A DNA stretch of 62,754 nt from Rhodanobacter denitrificans (GTDB lineage Bacteria > Pseudomonadota > Gammaproteobacteria > Xanthomonadales > Rhodanobacteraceae), in assembly GCA_003241385.1 (NCBI GenBank), contig QFPO01000019.1:1-62754 (forward strand). The letters are read 5' to 3'. Under the pieces are notes generated by a model that was given only the letters and a program-made list of their open reading frames with translations, made no database searches and had not been told where the DNA came from. The position numbers and the translations under genes were made by a program. Of the stretch, positions 1 through 9,853 are shown in pieces. The stretch's first letter is position 1, and each line of letters begins with the position of its first letter.

Positions 1-92
1 CCGATGCGGCGCAGCCGCATCGGCTCGCGTCAGCGCAGGCGGTTTTGGTGACTTTTTCCAAGAAAAAAGTCACCCGCTCGCGCAGCGAGCGG
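1..92. repeat. Dispersed hairpin repeat, left copy
   Basis: Bases 1-23 form a perfect 10-bp stem with a GCA loop, and 74-92 form a second GC-rich hairpin. Bases 22-67 are repeated exactly in inverted orientation at 62656-62701, and the 66-95 segment recurs inverted near 62542-62575. The segment does not look like coding sequence. I read it as one copy of a genome-wide intergenic repeat family; only two copies are visible here. Confidence 0.75.
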
Positions 93-529
93 AAGCTCTG
101 CTTTCGATCTTCGGCCGTCGCTCTTTTCTCATGATTCTTGTGGGCTCGTCAGCGTAGAAAGGGCAAAAAAAGAAGATCAAGAGCTTTCGGTCGCTGCGCG
201 ACCGAGTCCCTTTTGAATGGGCCAAAAGGAACCAAAAGCCCTCTCGCCCGACGCAATCCGATCCGGCTGCGCCGGATCGGTCCCCTGCGCTTCTCGGACG
301 AGGCGGCACGGCGCCCCAACTCGCTTCGCTCAGACACGGGGCGCCTCTACGGCCGCCTCGCCCTGCGATGCTCGGCTTGCTTTAGGGCGAAAAGTCAAAA
401 GCCAAAGCCGAACCAAAGCAGCGCCCAGCCCCACACCACAGTCACTCAGACGAAGAGCCAAAAAAGCGGCGGGACGCGCGCCGGGCGCGCGTCCCGCCCC
501 CTCCTCCCTAAACGTGGCGCGGTGCGCCG
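93..529. repeat. Gene-free segment with repeat-like hairpins
   Basis: No convincing gene. The segment has small perfect hairpins at about 189-205 and 271-289, A-rich patches such as the one near 168-175, and the 19-base word at 279-297 that recurs at 62721-62739. Open frames here have scrambled Arg/Ser/Pro-rich translations and no ribosome-binding sites. It is best read as a mosaic of the same dispersed repeat family downstream of the gene that ends at 530. Confidence 0.6.
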
Positions 530-3367
530 TCAGTCGAAGCCGTCGGCGTAGATCGCGTCCTGGCGCGCGGGGCCGCCGATGAACAGGATCGAGCCGGTGC
601 TGGCCGGGCGGTAGCTGCCGAAGCCGCCGGCCGCGAATGCGAGCTTCCAGCGGTTGGCGATCTGCGTGATCACGACCGCGCCGGCGTCGTGCCAGCCGAT
701 CGTCGCCGCGTCGCCGGGCGTCGACGGGCCGTACAGCCGCCACGACCAGCCGCTGCCGAAGGCCGCGCCGTGATAGGTCACCTCGATCGTCGCGCCCGGG
801 CAGCGCGGCGCCTCGAAGCGCAGCAGGCCGAACGGATGGGCATGACCGGCGTCGCCCGGCAGCGTGGCGGTGTCGACCGGCGCGACGTCGACCAGCTGCG
901 GGCAGTCGCCGTCGAGCAGCTTGACGGTGAACCAGCCGGGGGCGGCGCCGAGCGGTGCCGGCGTCGACGCCGCGCCTTCCGGCCGCCACACCGCCGCGGC
1001 CGCGCCCGAGGCGGTCGCGCCGACGGTGGCCTGCAGCGCGTCACGGATGCCGTCGCCGTCGCTGTCGCCGCCGTTGGGACCGGCATCCTCGACCGAATCG
1101 GGAATACCGTCGCCGTCGGCGTCGGGCAGTTGTTCGAGCGTGAACACGCCGCCACCGGTGCCGGCATGGAGGATCGCCGGGTCCGCCGGGTCGAGCGCCA
1201 GCGCGGTCGCCGAGGACGCCGGCAGGCCGAGGCTGATCGAGCGCCAGCTCGCACCGCCGTCGACGCTCTTGAACACGCCGCCCGGATTGGCGGCGTCCAG
1301 GCCGCCGCTGGCCGCGTACAGCGTGCCCGGCGTCGCCGTGTCGACCAGCAGCGCGCGCGTGTCCGGTGCGGTGATGCCGGCATTGGCGAGCACCCAGTTT
1401 GCGCCGCCGTCGACGGTCTTGTAGAGGCTGCCCGGGCCGGTCCAGTTGTTGGTGTCGATCGTGCTGGCCCACAGCGTCTGCGGGTGGGCCGGGTCGATCG
1501 CGAGCGCGAGCACGTCGAGCGCGGCATCGGCCGAGCCCGGGTAGCGCGGCAGACCGTGGCTGCGATGCACCCAGTTGGCGCCGCCGTCGGTGCTGCGGAA
1601 CACGCCGCTGGCGATCTGCGGCGCGTCGTAGGTGCCGCTGACCGGATCGTAGTGATTGTTCTGCGCGAACGTGCCGACGTAGAGCGTCGACGGATTGGCC
1701 GGATCGATCACCAGCGGCACGGCGCCGCTGATCGTGCTGTAGCTGCTGTCCGGCCCCGGGACGTCGTGCGGCAGGCCGCTGTCGCTGCTGACCCAGCTGG
1801 CGCCCGCATCGGTGCTCTTGAGCACGCGCCAGGCGCGCACGCCGCCGGCGCCGCGCGTACCGGTCGCGGTCGCGTACAGCGTGCGCAGCGGACCGCTGAC
1901 GCAGGGGCCGCTGACCGGCGGCGCGACGCACGAGCGCGGATCGGCGATCAGTGTGCGCACGATGCCGATCGCGCGGCCGAACGCATTGCTCGGCACGCCG
2001 GCGTCGATCGTGCTCCAGGTCGCGCCGCCGTCCAGGCTCTTGTAGAGACCGCCGTCGCGCAGACCGGTGGCCGGATCCTCGCCGCTACCGACCGCGTACA
2101 GCGTCGGCGACGACGCGGTCGCCGTGGTCGGATCGAGCGTGATGCCGCGCACCTGGTAGGCGTCCAGACCGATATTGGCGGCGGCCCAGCCGCTGCCGAG
2201 GCGGCGGTACAGCGCCGGCGACGGCGAAGTCGCCGCGTCGCCGTAGCCAGCGTAGACGCGCGCGCCGTCGAGCGGATGCACGGCCAGGGCGCGGATGTTG
2301 GTCGCGGCCAGGCCTGCATTCGACGAGGCCCAGCTCGAGCCGTCGTTGCTGCTCGCATAGAGGCCGCCCGACTCGGTCGCCAGCCACAGCGTCGGCACCG
2401 CCGGATAGTTCGGATGCACGGCGAGATCGGTCGGCTGCGGCACGTGCTCGCCGTTGGTCGTGACGCCGGCCGCGCGCGGCGCGAACGTGGCGCCGCCATC
2501 GGTCGAGAGCTGCGTGTCGAGCCAGAGCCGCTCGGCGCCGCCGGAGCGCGGTACCGCCAGCGTCGCGCCCTGATGCGCGGTCGCGCTCCAGCTCGCGCCA
2601 CCGTCGACGCTGACGTAGAGCTGGCCCACGCGCTGGTAGTACGGGCCGATCAGCGCGTAGAGCCGGTTCGGGTCGGCCGCCGAGCGGGCCGCCGCGAGCA
2701 GGCTCTGCTGGCAGGTGCCGGCGACCGCGACCGCGGTCCAGGTCACTCCGCCGTCGACGCTGCGACGCAGCGGAAACGTCGTGCCGGCGCAAGCGGTCTC
2801 GGGCGTGCCGGCCAGCAGCACGGTCGAGGGTGACGGCGCGGCCCAGACGTACTCGGCCTCGACGCCGGCGAGCGCGGCGACCGGCGCGAACGTGGCGCCG
2901 TCGTCGTCGCTGCGCGACAGGCCGCCGCCGCGCGTCGCCAGCCACAGCACGCGCGCGCTGCCGGCACGCGCGGCCGCCAGACGCGCGCGGCCGGCGCTCG
3001 GGAAGAAGTCGTTGCGGTAGCCGGTCTCGGTCCAGCTCGACGCACCGTCGGTACTGCGGTGCAGGCGGCCCTGCGCATCGATCAGCCAGAGCAGGCCGGC
3101 GGCGTCCGGATCGGTGGCGAATACCCCGTTCCATGGCCGCGGCACCGGCAGGCCGGTCTCGGCGGTCTGCCAGCTGGCGCCGGCGTCGAGGCTGCGGAAG
3201 AAGCCGTTGCGCGTCGCCGCGTAAAGGCGGTCCGGCACAGCCGGATCGGCGGCCACGGCATGGATCTGGCCGCCGAACGGTCCGCTGCCGGTCCAGCTGC
3301 CCGGCGCCGCCGCCGCCGGCATCGCGGCGAGGGCGAGGCCCAGGCCGATCACTCCTGCGATACGCAT
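530..3367 (-). CDS. Secreted BNR/sortilin-like beta-propeller protein with C-terminal GFD tail
   Basis: A 945-residue exported protein. The start at 3367 gives a classic signal peptide (MRIAGVIGLG... AAAA) and has GGAG about 10 bases upstream; a longer reading frame would hide the signal. The body is built of many repeats of the type 'LYAAT..GvfrS.DGGasW', the asparagine/aspartate-box (BNR) signature of sialidase/Vps10-type propellers. About residue 790 there is an acidic DxDGDGIPD / DSDGDGIRD calcium-binding stretch like thrombospondin type 3. A choice-of-anchor-U-like domain follows, and the protein ends AIYADGFD. That tail resembles the ends of three other exported proteins in this window. 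Substrate unknown; no sialidase catalytic residues were identified, so I do not call it an enzyme. Confidence 0.85.
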   Translation of the reverse strand: MRIAGVIGLGLALAAMPAAAAPGSWTGSGPFGGQIHAVAADPAVPDRLYAATRNGFFRSLDAGASWQTAETGLPVPRPWNGVFATDPDAAGLLWLIDAQGRLHRSTDGASSWTETGYRNDFFPSAGRARLAAARAGSARVLWLATRGGGLSRSDDDGATFAPVAALAGVEAEYVWAAPSPSTVLLAGTPETACAGTTFPLRRSVDGGVTWTAVAVAGTCQQSLLAAARSAADPNRLYALIGPYYQRVGQLYVSVDGGASWSATAHQGATLAVPRSGGAERLWLDTQLSTDGGATFAPRAAGVTTNGEHVPQPTDLAVHPNYPAVPTLWLATESGGLYASSNDGSSWASSNAGLAATNIRALAVHPLDGARVYAGYGDAATSPSPALYRRLGSGWAAANIGLDAYQVRGITLDPTTATASSPTLYAVGSGEDPATGLRDGGLYKSLDGGATWSTIDAGVPSNAFGRAIGIVRTLIADPRSCVAPPVSGPCVSGPLRTLYATATGTRGAGGVRAWRVLKSTDAGASWVSSDSGLPHDVPGPDSSYSTISGAVPLVIDPANPSTLYVGTFAQNNHYDPVSGTYDAPQIASGVFRSTDGGANWVHRSHGLPRYPGSADAALDVLALAIDPAHPQTLWASTIDTNNWTGPGSLYKTVDGGANWVLANAGITAPDTRALLVDTATPGTLYAASGGLDAANPGGVFKSVDGGASWRSISLGLPASSATALALDPADPAILHAGTGGGVFTLEQLPDADGDGIPDSVEDAGPNGGDSDGDGIRDALQATVGATASGAAAAVWRPEGAASTPAPLGAAPGWFTVKLLDGDCPQLVDVAPVDTATLPGDAGHAHPFGLLRFEAPRCPGATIEVTYHGAAFGSGWSWRLYGPSTPGDAATIGWHDAGAVVITQIANRWKLAFAAGGFGSYRPASTGSILFIGGPARQDAIYADGFD

Positions 3368-3474
3368 GAAGAACTCCGATTCGTTCCAGTCTGCAGTACC
3401 GATACGCAAAAACGCGGCGAAGCAAGACATCGGCGGGCTTTGGTATCGTCCCGGCTTTGCCTCGAGGAATCGCC

Positions 3475-4914
3475 ATGCGCCTTGCATCGTCGTACGCCGC
3501 CCTGTTCACGTTGCTGGCGGCCGCCGCCCCCGCGCTCGCGGCCGGGCCGGCCGCGACGACGATCCCCGACCGCGCGCTGGCGACCGCCGAGACGCTGCGC
3601 GGACAGGGGCTGAAGGACGATCTGGCCTGGTCGCTGACCGAGGACCTGACCACGACGATCGGTCCGCGCCTGGCCGGCAGCGACAACGACCTCAAGGCGC
3701 GCCAGTGGATGGAGGCGCGCTTCCGCGCGCTCGGCTTCGACCGGGTCTGGACCGAGCCGGTGACGTTTCCCAAGTGGGTGCGCCGCAGCGAGAGCGGCGC
3801 GATCGTCGCGCCGGTGCACCAGACGCTGGCGCTGACCGCGCTCGGCAATTCGGCGGCGACGCCGAAGGGCGGCCTGACCGCCGAGATCGCCGCATTCGCG
3901 TCGCTCGACGCGCTGCGGGCGGCGCCCGATGAGGCCGTGCGCGGCAAGATCGTCTACGTCGCCAATCCGCGCATGGCCGCTCGTGTCGACGGCGCCGACT
4001 ACGGCAAGGGCTCGCGCGTGCGCTCGGGCGGTCCGTCACTGGCCGCGCAGAAGGGCGCCGCGGCGTTCGTACTGCGCTCGGTCGGCTCGGACCACAACCG
4101 CACGCCGCACACCGGCGTCACCCGCTTCGCCGAGGGCGTCGCGCCGATTCCGGCCGCGGCGCTGTCGAACCCCGACGCCGACCTGCTCGACCGCCTGCTC
4201 GGCCGCGGCCAGCCGGTGTCGCTGCGGCTGGATCTCGACTGCGGCACCGAGGGCGAGTACACCGGCGCCAACGTGATCGGCGAGATCAGCGGTCGCGGCG
4301 ACGGCGGCGAGTACGTGCTGACCGGCGGCCATCTCGATTCGTGGGATCTCGGCACCGGCGCGATCGACGACGCCTCCGGCATCGCGATCACGACCGCCGC
4401 GGCCAAGCTGATCGCGCAGCTGCCGCAGCGGCCGCGGCGCGCCATCCGCGTGGTCGCGTTCGCGAACGAGGAAGCCGGCCTGTTCGGCGGCGAGGCCTAT
4501 GCCAAGCGGCATCGCGACGAGATCGCCAAGGCCGTGATCGGCGCCGAATCCGACGCCGGCGCCGACCGCATCGTCAAGCTGACCGCGACCGTCAAGCCCG
4601 AGGCGCGCGCCGCGATCGACCGCATCGCCGCGGCGCTGGCGCCGCTCGGCGTCAGCTACGACGCCGCCGCGGGCGGCAGCGGCGGCTCGGATCTGTCGGC
4701 CGTGCATGCAGTCGGCATGGCCGGCCTGTCGCTGCACCAGGACACCTCGCGCTACTTCGAATGGCACCACACCGCCAACGACACGCTCGACAAGGTCGAC
4801 CTGGACCAGTTGCGCCAGAACGTGGCGGTCTACGCGGTCGCGCTGTACCTGGCGGCCGAGGCCGACGGCGATTTCGGCTCGGCGCCGGGGGCGTTCGCGA
4901 AGGACGCCGACTGA
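3475..4914 (+). CDS. Exported M28-family zinc peptidase (carboxypeptidase Q-like)
   Basis: A 479-residue aminopeptidase/carboxypeptidase Q-like enzyme expected to act outside the cytoplasm on peptides. Start 3475 is chosen because GAGGA lies 7 bases upstream and it begins directly with a signal peptide ending ...APALAA. A protease-associated-type insert occupies roughly residues 100-240. The two-zinc site is visible in order: His286 in GGHLDSWD, Asp298/Asp299 in IDDASG, Glu332-Glu333 in ANEEAGLFGG, Asp360 in ESDAGA and His431/432 in EWHHTANDT. It is transcribed divergently from the propeller gene at 530-3367, 107 bases away. All ligands are intact, so the enzyme is probably active. Confidence 0.92.
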   Translation: MRLASSYAALFTLLAAAAPALAAGPAATTIPDRALATAETLRGQGLKDDLAWSLTEDLTTTIGPRLAGSDNDLKARQWMEARFRALGFDRVWTEPVTFPKWVRRSESGAIVAPVHQTLALTALGNSAATPKGGLTAEIAAFASLDALRAAPDEAVRGKIVYVANPRMAARVDGADYGKGSRVRSGGPSLAAQKGAAAFVLRSVGSDHNRTPHTGVTRFAEGVAPIPAAALSNPDADLLDRLLGRGQPVSLRLDLDCGTEGEYTGANVIGEISGRGDGGEYVLTGGHLDSWDLGTGAIDDASGIAITTAAAKLIAQLPQRPRRAIRVVAFANEEAGLFGGEAYAKRHRDEIAKAVIGAESDAGADRIVKLTATVKPEARAAIDRIAAALAPLGVSYDAAAGGSGGSDLSAVHAVGMAGLSLHQDTSRYFEWHHTANDTLDKVDLDQLRQNVAVYAVALYLAAEADGDFGSAPGAFAKDAD

Positions 4915-5017
4915 CCGTCGATGCCGCCCTGATCGCCCTGCCACCACCGGCGGCTTGGGAATTGCGCGCTCTTCCGTATACTCGGTCGACGAACCGAGGA
5001 CGAAGGGGCGTTCGACG

Positions 5018-6919
5018 ATGCGCATCGGGTACTGGCTGGCTTGCGCGACACTGGCCGTCGTACAGAACACGACGGCGGGAACAGGCGACTGGGTCGCCAC
5101 AGGACCGGACGGCGGAACGGTGGCCGCGATCGATCGATCGGCCACCACGCTGTACGTCGCATCGACCGGACATCTCTATCGCTCGAACGACGACGGCGCA
5201 CTGTGGCAGGCGACGGCCGAGGCCCCTCAGGAGTTTGGCGCCATCGCGGTCAGCCGCCACGATCCGCAGCGCATTCTCGCCGCGGCCGGGTCGGGCATCC
5301 TGCGCAGCACGGACGGCGGCGCCACCTGGTCTAGGACCGAGCTGCCAGGCTGGGTCTCCCGAATCGTCCGCAGCGCGCTGCCCGAGCGTGCAGAGGAAGT
5401 CATCGCGGTGGCCGGCGAACAACTGGTGCGATCGACCGACGACGGCATCACCTGGCAGACGCTGCTCGACGCGACCGGCCAGCCGCTCGCCGCCGACGAC
5501 GTCGCCGCCGATCCACGCGGGCCGAGCTACTACGCCGTGGAGCGCTTCGGACGTCTGCTGGCCTCGACCGACGGCGGCTTGAACTGGCGTCACGTCGCCA
5601 GCCTGTCGCCATCGGGCATGCTCGCGCCGAGCATCGTCGTCGACGCTACCGACAGCCGCTTCGTCTACGTGGTGACTTACTCGATCGACGTGTCGTACGT
5701 CCATCGGTATCGCACCGATACGCTGGCTTACCAGCGGGTACATACCGCGGACTGGCACGGCGCCGTGATCGTCGATCCGTGGACACCCGGGCGGCTGTGG
5801 GTGAGCGGTAGCGGCATCGACTCGACGACGTATCGCGTCTTCGAAAGCACCGATCACGGCGAATCCTGGCAACCCGTGTACTCAGGCGCACGCGTCGCTT
5901 TGCTCGCCGCCGATACCCATGTTCGCGATCGGCTCTATGGCCAGAACGCGCTCGGCCTGGTGGTATCGGACGATGCCGGCAGGACCTGGACATCACGTAC
6001 CAGCGGCATCGATTCGGCATCGATCGAGGCCGTTTCGATCGATCCGCGCCGGCCCACGACGCTACTGGCCGCCTTGTCGGCAGGTGGCGTTCGCATCAGC
6101 ACCGATCAGGGCGCGAACTGGGACAGCGCCGACGCAGGACTGAGCAGCACGGCCGTACGGGCATTGACTCGGCATCCGGTGCTGGATGACGTGGTCTACG
6201 CCGCGACCGACGCGGGCCTGCACCGCAGCGACGACCAGGGTCGGACCTGGCAGCCGGTCAGCGGCGCCGTCGGCCGGTTCTCGGCGCTCGCGATCGACAC
6301 CGCGCTTCCGCAGCGCATGACCGCATTGCGCAACGGTGCGATCGTCTTCTCGGCGGATGGCGGCGAGACCTGGCAGTCGATGTTCCCCGACGCCCGCGCG
6401 ATCGAAGCCTCGCCCGCCGGCGGTCCGGTCTATGCGCTGCTCTGGGGATCGGGCAGCGCGCACACCGTGATGCGTGCCCCCGCGCACGGCCAGACGTTCG
6501 AGATCGTCGGCGGCGATCTGCGCCTGACGACGCTGGCCGCCCATCCGTATGCGCCGTCGGTCGTCATCGGCGTTCGTATCGGCACACCGGCGACGGTCTA
6601 TTTGTCCTCGGACGGCGGAACGACCTGGCAGGTACGTAGCACCCTCGCCGCCAGCGGTCTGCCGCGCGTCGCGTTCGATCGATGCGACGGTGCGTCCGTC
6701 CTGCTGGCGATCGGCGATTCGGTCTATCGCTCGGCCGATTGGGGCGCGACCTGGCAACCAGCGCCGTTGCCGAAGCCGAGCCGGACCTTGGCCGATCTCT
6801 CGGTTGCATGCACGGACGGCCATGCATACGCCGCGCTCGGCGGTGTCGACAGCGGCGTTCAGGTCCGCGTGCCCGCAGCGGTGGAGCGCATTTCGAGCGG
6901 CGGCTTCGAGCCGTTCTGA
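5018..6919 (+). CDS. Secreted BNR-repeat propeller protein (paralogue 1) with GFE tail
   Basis: A 633-residue exported protein. The start at 5018 follows a purine-rich GAGGACGAAGGGG stretch and begins with a hydrophobic signal (MRIGYWLACATLAVVQ). Repeats of 'lyRS.DdGatW' run through the whole chain, as in BNR/sortilin propellers. The protein ends RISSGGFEPF, matching the tail motif of other exported proteins here. It shares its layout with the next gene: GPDGG near the N terminus, the cysteine in FDRCDGA, and a closing VACTDGHAY segment. It is therefore a tandem paralogue. By eye it is less GC-biased than its neighbours. Function unknown. Confidence 0.85.
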   Translation: MRIGYWLACATLAVVQNTTAGTGDWVATGPDGGTVAAIDRSATTLYVASTGHLYRSNDDGALWQATAEAPQEFGAIAVSRHDPQRILAAAGSGILRSTDGGATWSRTELPGWVSRIVRSALPERAEEVIAVAGEQLVRSTDDGITWQTLLDATGQPLAADDVAADPRGPSYYAVERFGRLLASTDGGLNWRHVASLSPSGMLAPSIVVDATDSRFVYVVTYSIDVSYVHRYRTDTLAYQRVHTADWHGAVIVDPWTPGRLWVSGSGIDSTTYRVFESTDHGESWQPVYSGARVALLAADTHVRDRLYGQNALGLVVSDDAGRTWTSRTSGIDSASIEAVSIDPRRPTTLLAALSAGGVRISTDQGANWDSADAGLSSTAVRALTRHPVLDDVVYAATDAGLHRSDDQGRTWQPVSGAVGRFSALAIDTALPQRMTALRNGAIVFSADGGETWQSMFPDARAIEASPAGGPVYALLWGSGSAHTVMRAPAHGQTFEIVGGDLRLTTLAAHPYAPSVVIGVRIGTPATVYLSSDGGTTWQVRSTLAASGLPRVAFDRCDGASVLLAIGDSVYRSADWGATWQPAPLPKPSRTLADLSVACTDGHAYAALGGVDSGVQVRVPAAVERISSGGFEPF

Positions 6920-7023
6920 CGATGGCCTGCGGCGCGCTCGCGCGGACTGGCGGGTCTCGACGGCGGAACCGATGCGAGACCGGGGGCGCTCCGGGCACGC
7001 CGGCGCCGAACGCCGAGTACCGG

Positions 7024-8973
7024 ATGCGAAGCCTGTCACGCGCCGCCGTGCCGCTCGCGCTTCTGGCCGTCTCCGCACAGGCCGCGTCATGGCACATGAG
7101 AGGACCCGACGGCGGACCGGTCGCGGACGTGGCCGCATCGCCGACGTCGCTGTATGCCGCGACGCAGGCCGGCGTGTACCGATCGCTCGACGATGGCCGG
7201 ACCTGGTCTCGGAGCGGAACCGGCGTGCCGCACGGCAATCCGATCGAGCGTCTGGCGATCAGCCCGACCGATCCGGACGTGGTGTGGGCGTACGGCAATG
7301 GCATCCACTGGCGCAGTGGCGACGGCGGCGCGTCGTGGATGCGTGCAGGTCCCGAAACGACGGAAAGGCTTTGGCCGGTCACTTTCGACGACGCAGGTAA
7401 CGGCGACAGCCTCGTCACCTATCATCAAAGCCAGCGTCTGCTGTGGCATTCCGCTGACGGCGGCATCAGCTGGCGGACACTGACAATCGGCTCGGGTGTG
7501 CAGGGCTGGCTGGACACCCTCGCCGTCGACGCCCGCCATCGCCGCTACTACGCGATCGCCGACGCCCAGTTGTCGACGGCAGCGTCGGGCACCGGTTCGT
7601 GGCGCGTATTGGGGCAGTATTCCTACAACCAGACCCAACTGCTACCAGACGGGTCGGGCCAGGGCTTGATCCTGGTCTTCCAGAACGTCGAGAACTACCG
7701 GATCGTGCGCTACGACATTCCGACTCGCGCGTACTCGGAAGGTCTCAGCTTGCCGAACAGCGCCTGGCTCATCGGCGACCCGACGACCCCTGGGCGACTG
7801 TGGCTGCAGACCAGCGAACATCACGGAACGACATCCTGGCGACTGCGCGAGAGCCGCGACTTCGGCCGCAGCTGGGACGCGCCGCACAGTGCGAACCCGG
7901 TCCGCACGATCGCCGCCGACCCGAACCGATTCGATCGCCTCTACGGCACCGGACCCGAAGGCCTCTCGATTTCGGACGACGTCGGCCGACATTGGGAGAC
8001 GCGCACGCGCGGCATTCCGCTGGCACAGGTCAACGCTGTCGCGCTGCATCCACACGATCCCGTCCGGCTTCTGGCCGGCACGGCGCTCGGCGAAATCCGA
8101 TTCAGCGACGACGGCGGTGCGCAGTGGAGCGAGCCGGCATCGGGCCTGCCCGGCGCGCCGATCCTGAGCCTCGCCTATGCGCCGTCGGAACCGGCGATCG
8201 CCTTCGCGAGCACGACATCGGGTCTGTTCCGCAGCGACGATGGCGGCCGCAGCTGGCGGGCGGTCGCATCGAGCGGGCTGCCGGAGGCGGGCGCGATCGA
8301 TACCCTGATCGTCGACGCCGTAAACGCCTCGCTGCTGACCGCGCGTACGCAAGGGGAAGGGCTGTACTGGTCGGACGACGCCGGATTGAACTGGCGGCTG
8401 GGCGCCGCGGAGATCGTCAGGATCGCCGCAGCGCCGAGTGGGCGACGCATCTATGCGCTGCAGCATCCCTGGCCCAATTCCCCCGGCCGATGGTTCCGGC
8501 TGCTGCGTGCGGACCGGCACGGCGCCGCGTTCGAACGCGTCGAGGAGTTCCCGCTGACGATGGCGGTCGCGGTCAATCCGCATGCCGACAACGTGATCCT
8601 GGCGCTGTCGAACGAGACCGGCGGCGATCTGTCCTACGCGACGCGGCTCTCGAGCGACGGCGGCGTGACCTGGCTCGAACGCGACCGGCTGTTTCTGACC
8701 AGCCAGCGCACGGTCCGGCTGCAGTTCGACGGCTGCGACTCGCGCACGGTCTACGCGACGACATCGGGCAGCACGTTCGCGCGCAGCCACGATCTCGGCA
8801 TGACCTGGATCTACGAGACCCTGCCGGCCAGCGGCGGCACGCTGCACGAACTTTCGACGGCCTGTCACGAACACCGCAGTCACGTGATCGTGCACGGCGG
8901 CCCGCGCGGTGTGCTCGTGCGCGAGCCGGAAACCGTCGATGCGATCTGGCGCTGGGGCTACGACGGCGACTGA
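7024..8973 (+). CDS. Secreted BNR-repeat propeller protein (paralogue 2)
   Basis: A 649-residue exported protein, 104 bases after its paralogue. Start 7024 is chosen because it opens a clean signal peptide (MRSLSRAAVPLALLAVSAQA); an upstream in-frame ATG at 6922 would add 34 arginine- and glycine-rich residues. Mature protein begins near SWHMRGPDGG, matching GPDGG of the upstream gene. BNR-type repeats 'YRSlDDGRTWsR' and 'RSDDGGRSW' recur. The C terminus AIWRWGYDGD sits where the paralogue has RISSGGFEPF, so it looks like a diverged version of the same tail. Probably a product of tandem duplication; role unknown. Confidence 0.84.
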   Translation: MRSLSRAAVPLALLAVSAQAASWHMRGPDGGPVADVAASPTSLYAATQAGVYRSLDDGRTWSRSGTGVPHGNPIERLAISPTDPDVVWAYGNGIHWRSGDGGASWMRAGPETTERLWPVTFDDAGNGDSLVTYHQSQRLLWHSADGGISWRTLTIGSGVQGWLDTLAVDARHRRYYAIADAQLSTAASGTGSWRVLGQYSYNQTQLLPDGSGQGLILVFQNVENYRIVRYDIPTRAYSEGLSLPNSAWLIGDPTTPGRLWLQTSEHHGTTSWRLRESRDFGRSWDAPHSANPVRTIAADPNRFDRLYGTGPEGLSISDDVGRHWETRTRGIPLAQVNAVALHPHDPVRLLAGTALGEIRFSDDGGAQWSEPASGLPGAPILSLAYAPSEPAIAFASTTSGLFRSDDGGRSWRAVASSGLPEAGAIDTLIVDAVNASLLTARTQGEGLYWSDDAGLNWRLGAAEIVRIAAAPSGRRIYALQHPWPNSPGRWFRLLRADRHGAAFERVEEFPLTMAVAVNPHADNVILALSNETGGDLSYATRLSSDGGVTWLERDRLFLTSQRTVRLQFDGCDSRTVYATTSGSTFARSHDLGMTWIYETLPASGGTLHELSTACHEHRSHVIVHGGPRGVLVREPETVDAIWRWGYDGD

Positions 8974-8998
8974 GTCGCCGGCACGCCGCTGGCAGGAT

Positions 8999-9847
8999 TC
9001 AGCCGCCGCGCACCTGCCGCCACCACTCGGCGAACGCCACCGCCGCGCTGGCGGCGATGTTGAGGCTCTCGACCGCGCCGCTGCCGGGAATCGTCAGGCG
9101 CAGATCGGCCGCCTCGATCAGCGCGCGATCCATGCCCTCGCCTTCGGCGCCGAACACCAGCAGCAGACGCTGCGGCAGCTGCGCCTGGTACAGCGCCGTG
9201 CCGTCGCGCGGCACGGTCGCGCCGATCGCGTAGCCGGCGCGGCGCAGCGTCGCGAACGCGGCGCGCGCATCGTCGATGCGCGCCATCGGCACGGCCTCGG
9301 CGCCGCCTTCGGCGACGCGCGCGGCGGCACCGGACAGATCCAGCGCCGAGGCGGCCGGCACGATCACGCCGCCGGCGCCGAAGTGCGCGGCGCTGCGCAG
9401 CACCGCGCCGAGGTTGTGCGGATTGCCGACGCCGTCGAGCCAGATCAGCAATGAGGCGTCGGCGGCCGGCTGCATCGCAAGCAAGGCGTCGAGCGACAGC
9501 GGCGCGCGCCGGCGCAGCTCGAAGCACACGCCCTCGTGGTGGCGCGAGGCGGTCAGCTTGTCCAGGTCCTCGGCGGCGACGACGCGATAGCCGAGCCGAT
9601 GCTGCACGCACCAGGCCAGCACCGGCTTCAGCGCCGGGATGCGCGACTCGAGCAGATAGACCTTGCGCAGATCGTCCGGCCGCCGCGCGAACGCGGCCAG
9701 ACAGGCGTTCAGACCATACAGGCGCTGCTCGGCCGGTGGCCGCGCGGCTGCGGGCGCCTCGGCGGCACGCGTATCGGCCGGCCGCCGCGCATTGCGCCAC
9801 GGCGAATCGGCGGGCGGGCCCGGGCGGCGCGGGCGGTGATCGGACAT
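8999..9847 (-). CDS. TrmH/SpoU-family RNA 2'-O-methyltransferase
   Basis: A 282-residue SAM-dependent methyltransferase of the SPOUT class, which methylates ribose 2'-OH in rRNA or tRNA. Residues 1-40 are a basic, Pro/Arg-rich, probably disordered extension. Residues about 41-110 (LYGLNACLAAF...) form the L30e-like SpoU substrate-binding domain. The three SpoU motifs are present: NPHNLGAVLRSA, VFGAEGEGM and IPGSGAVESLNIAASAAVAF, which build the trefoil knot and SAM pocket. It resembles RlmB (G2251 of 23S rRNA), but the target cannot be fixed from sequence alone. Its stop lies 25 bases from the convergent propeller gene. Confidence 0.9.
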   Translation of the reverse strand: MSDHRPRRPGPPADSPWRNARRPADTRAAEAPAAARPPAEQRLYGLNACLAAFARRPDDLRKVYLLESRIPALKPVLAWCVQHRLGYRVVAAEDLDKLTASRHHEGVCFELRRRAPLSLDALLAMQPAADASLLIWLDGVGNPHNLGAVLRSAAHFGAGGVIVPAASALDLSGAAARVAEGGAEAVPMARIDDARAAFATLRRAGYAIGATVPRDGTALYQAQLPQRLLLVFGAEGEGMDRALIEAADLRLTIPGSGAVESLNIAASAAVAFAEWWRQVRGG

Positions 9848-9853
9848 CGGTGT

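Noticed and set aside
689..2833. Long open frame antisense to the first propeller gene
   Set aside because: Arg/Ala-rich translation without family similarity; it mirrors the codon bias of the gene on the other strand, as do similar long antisense frames over mxaF, xoxF, pilR and the GGDEF-EAL gene.
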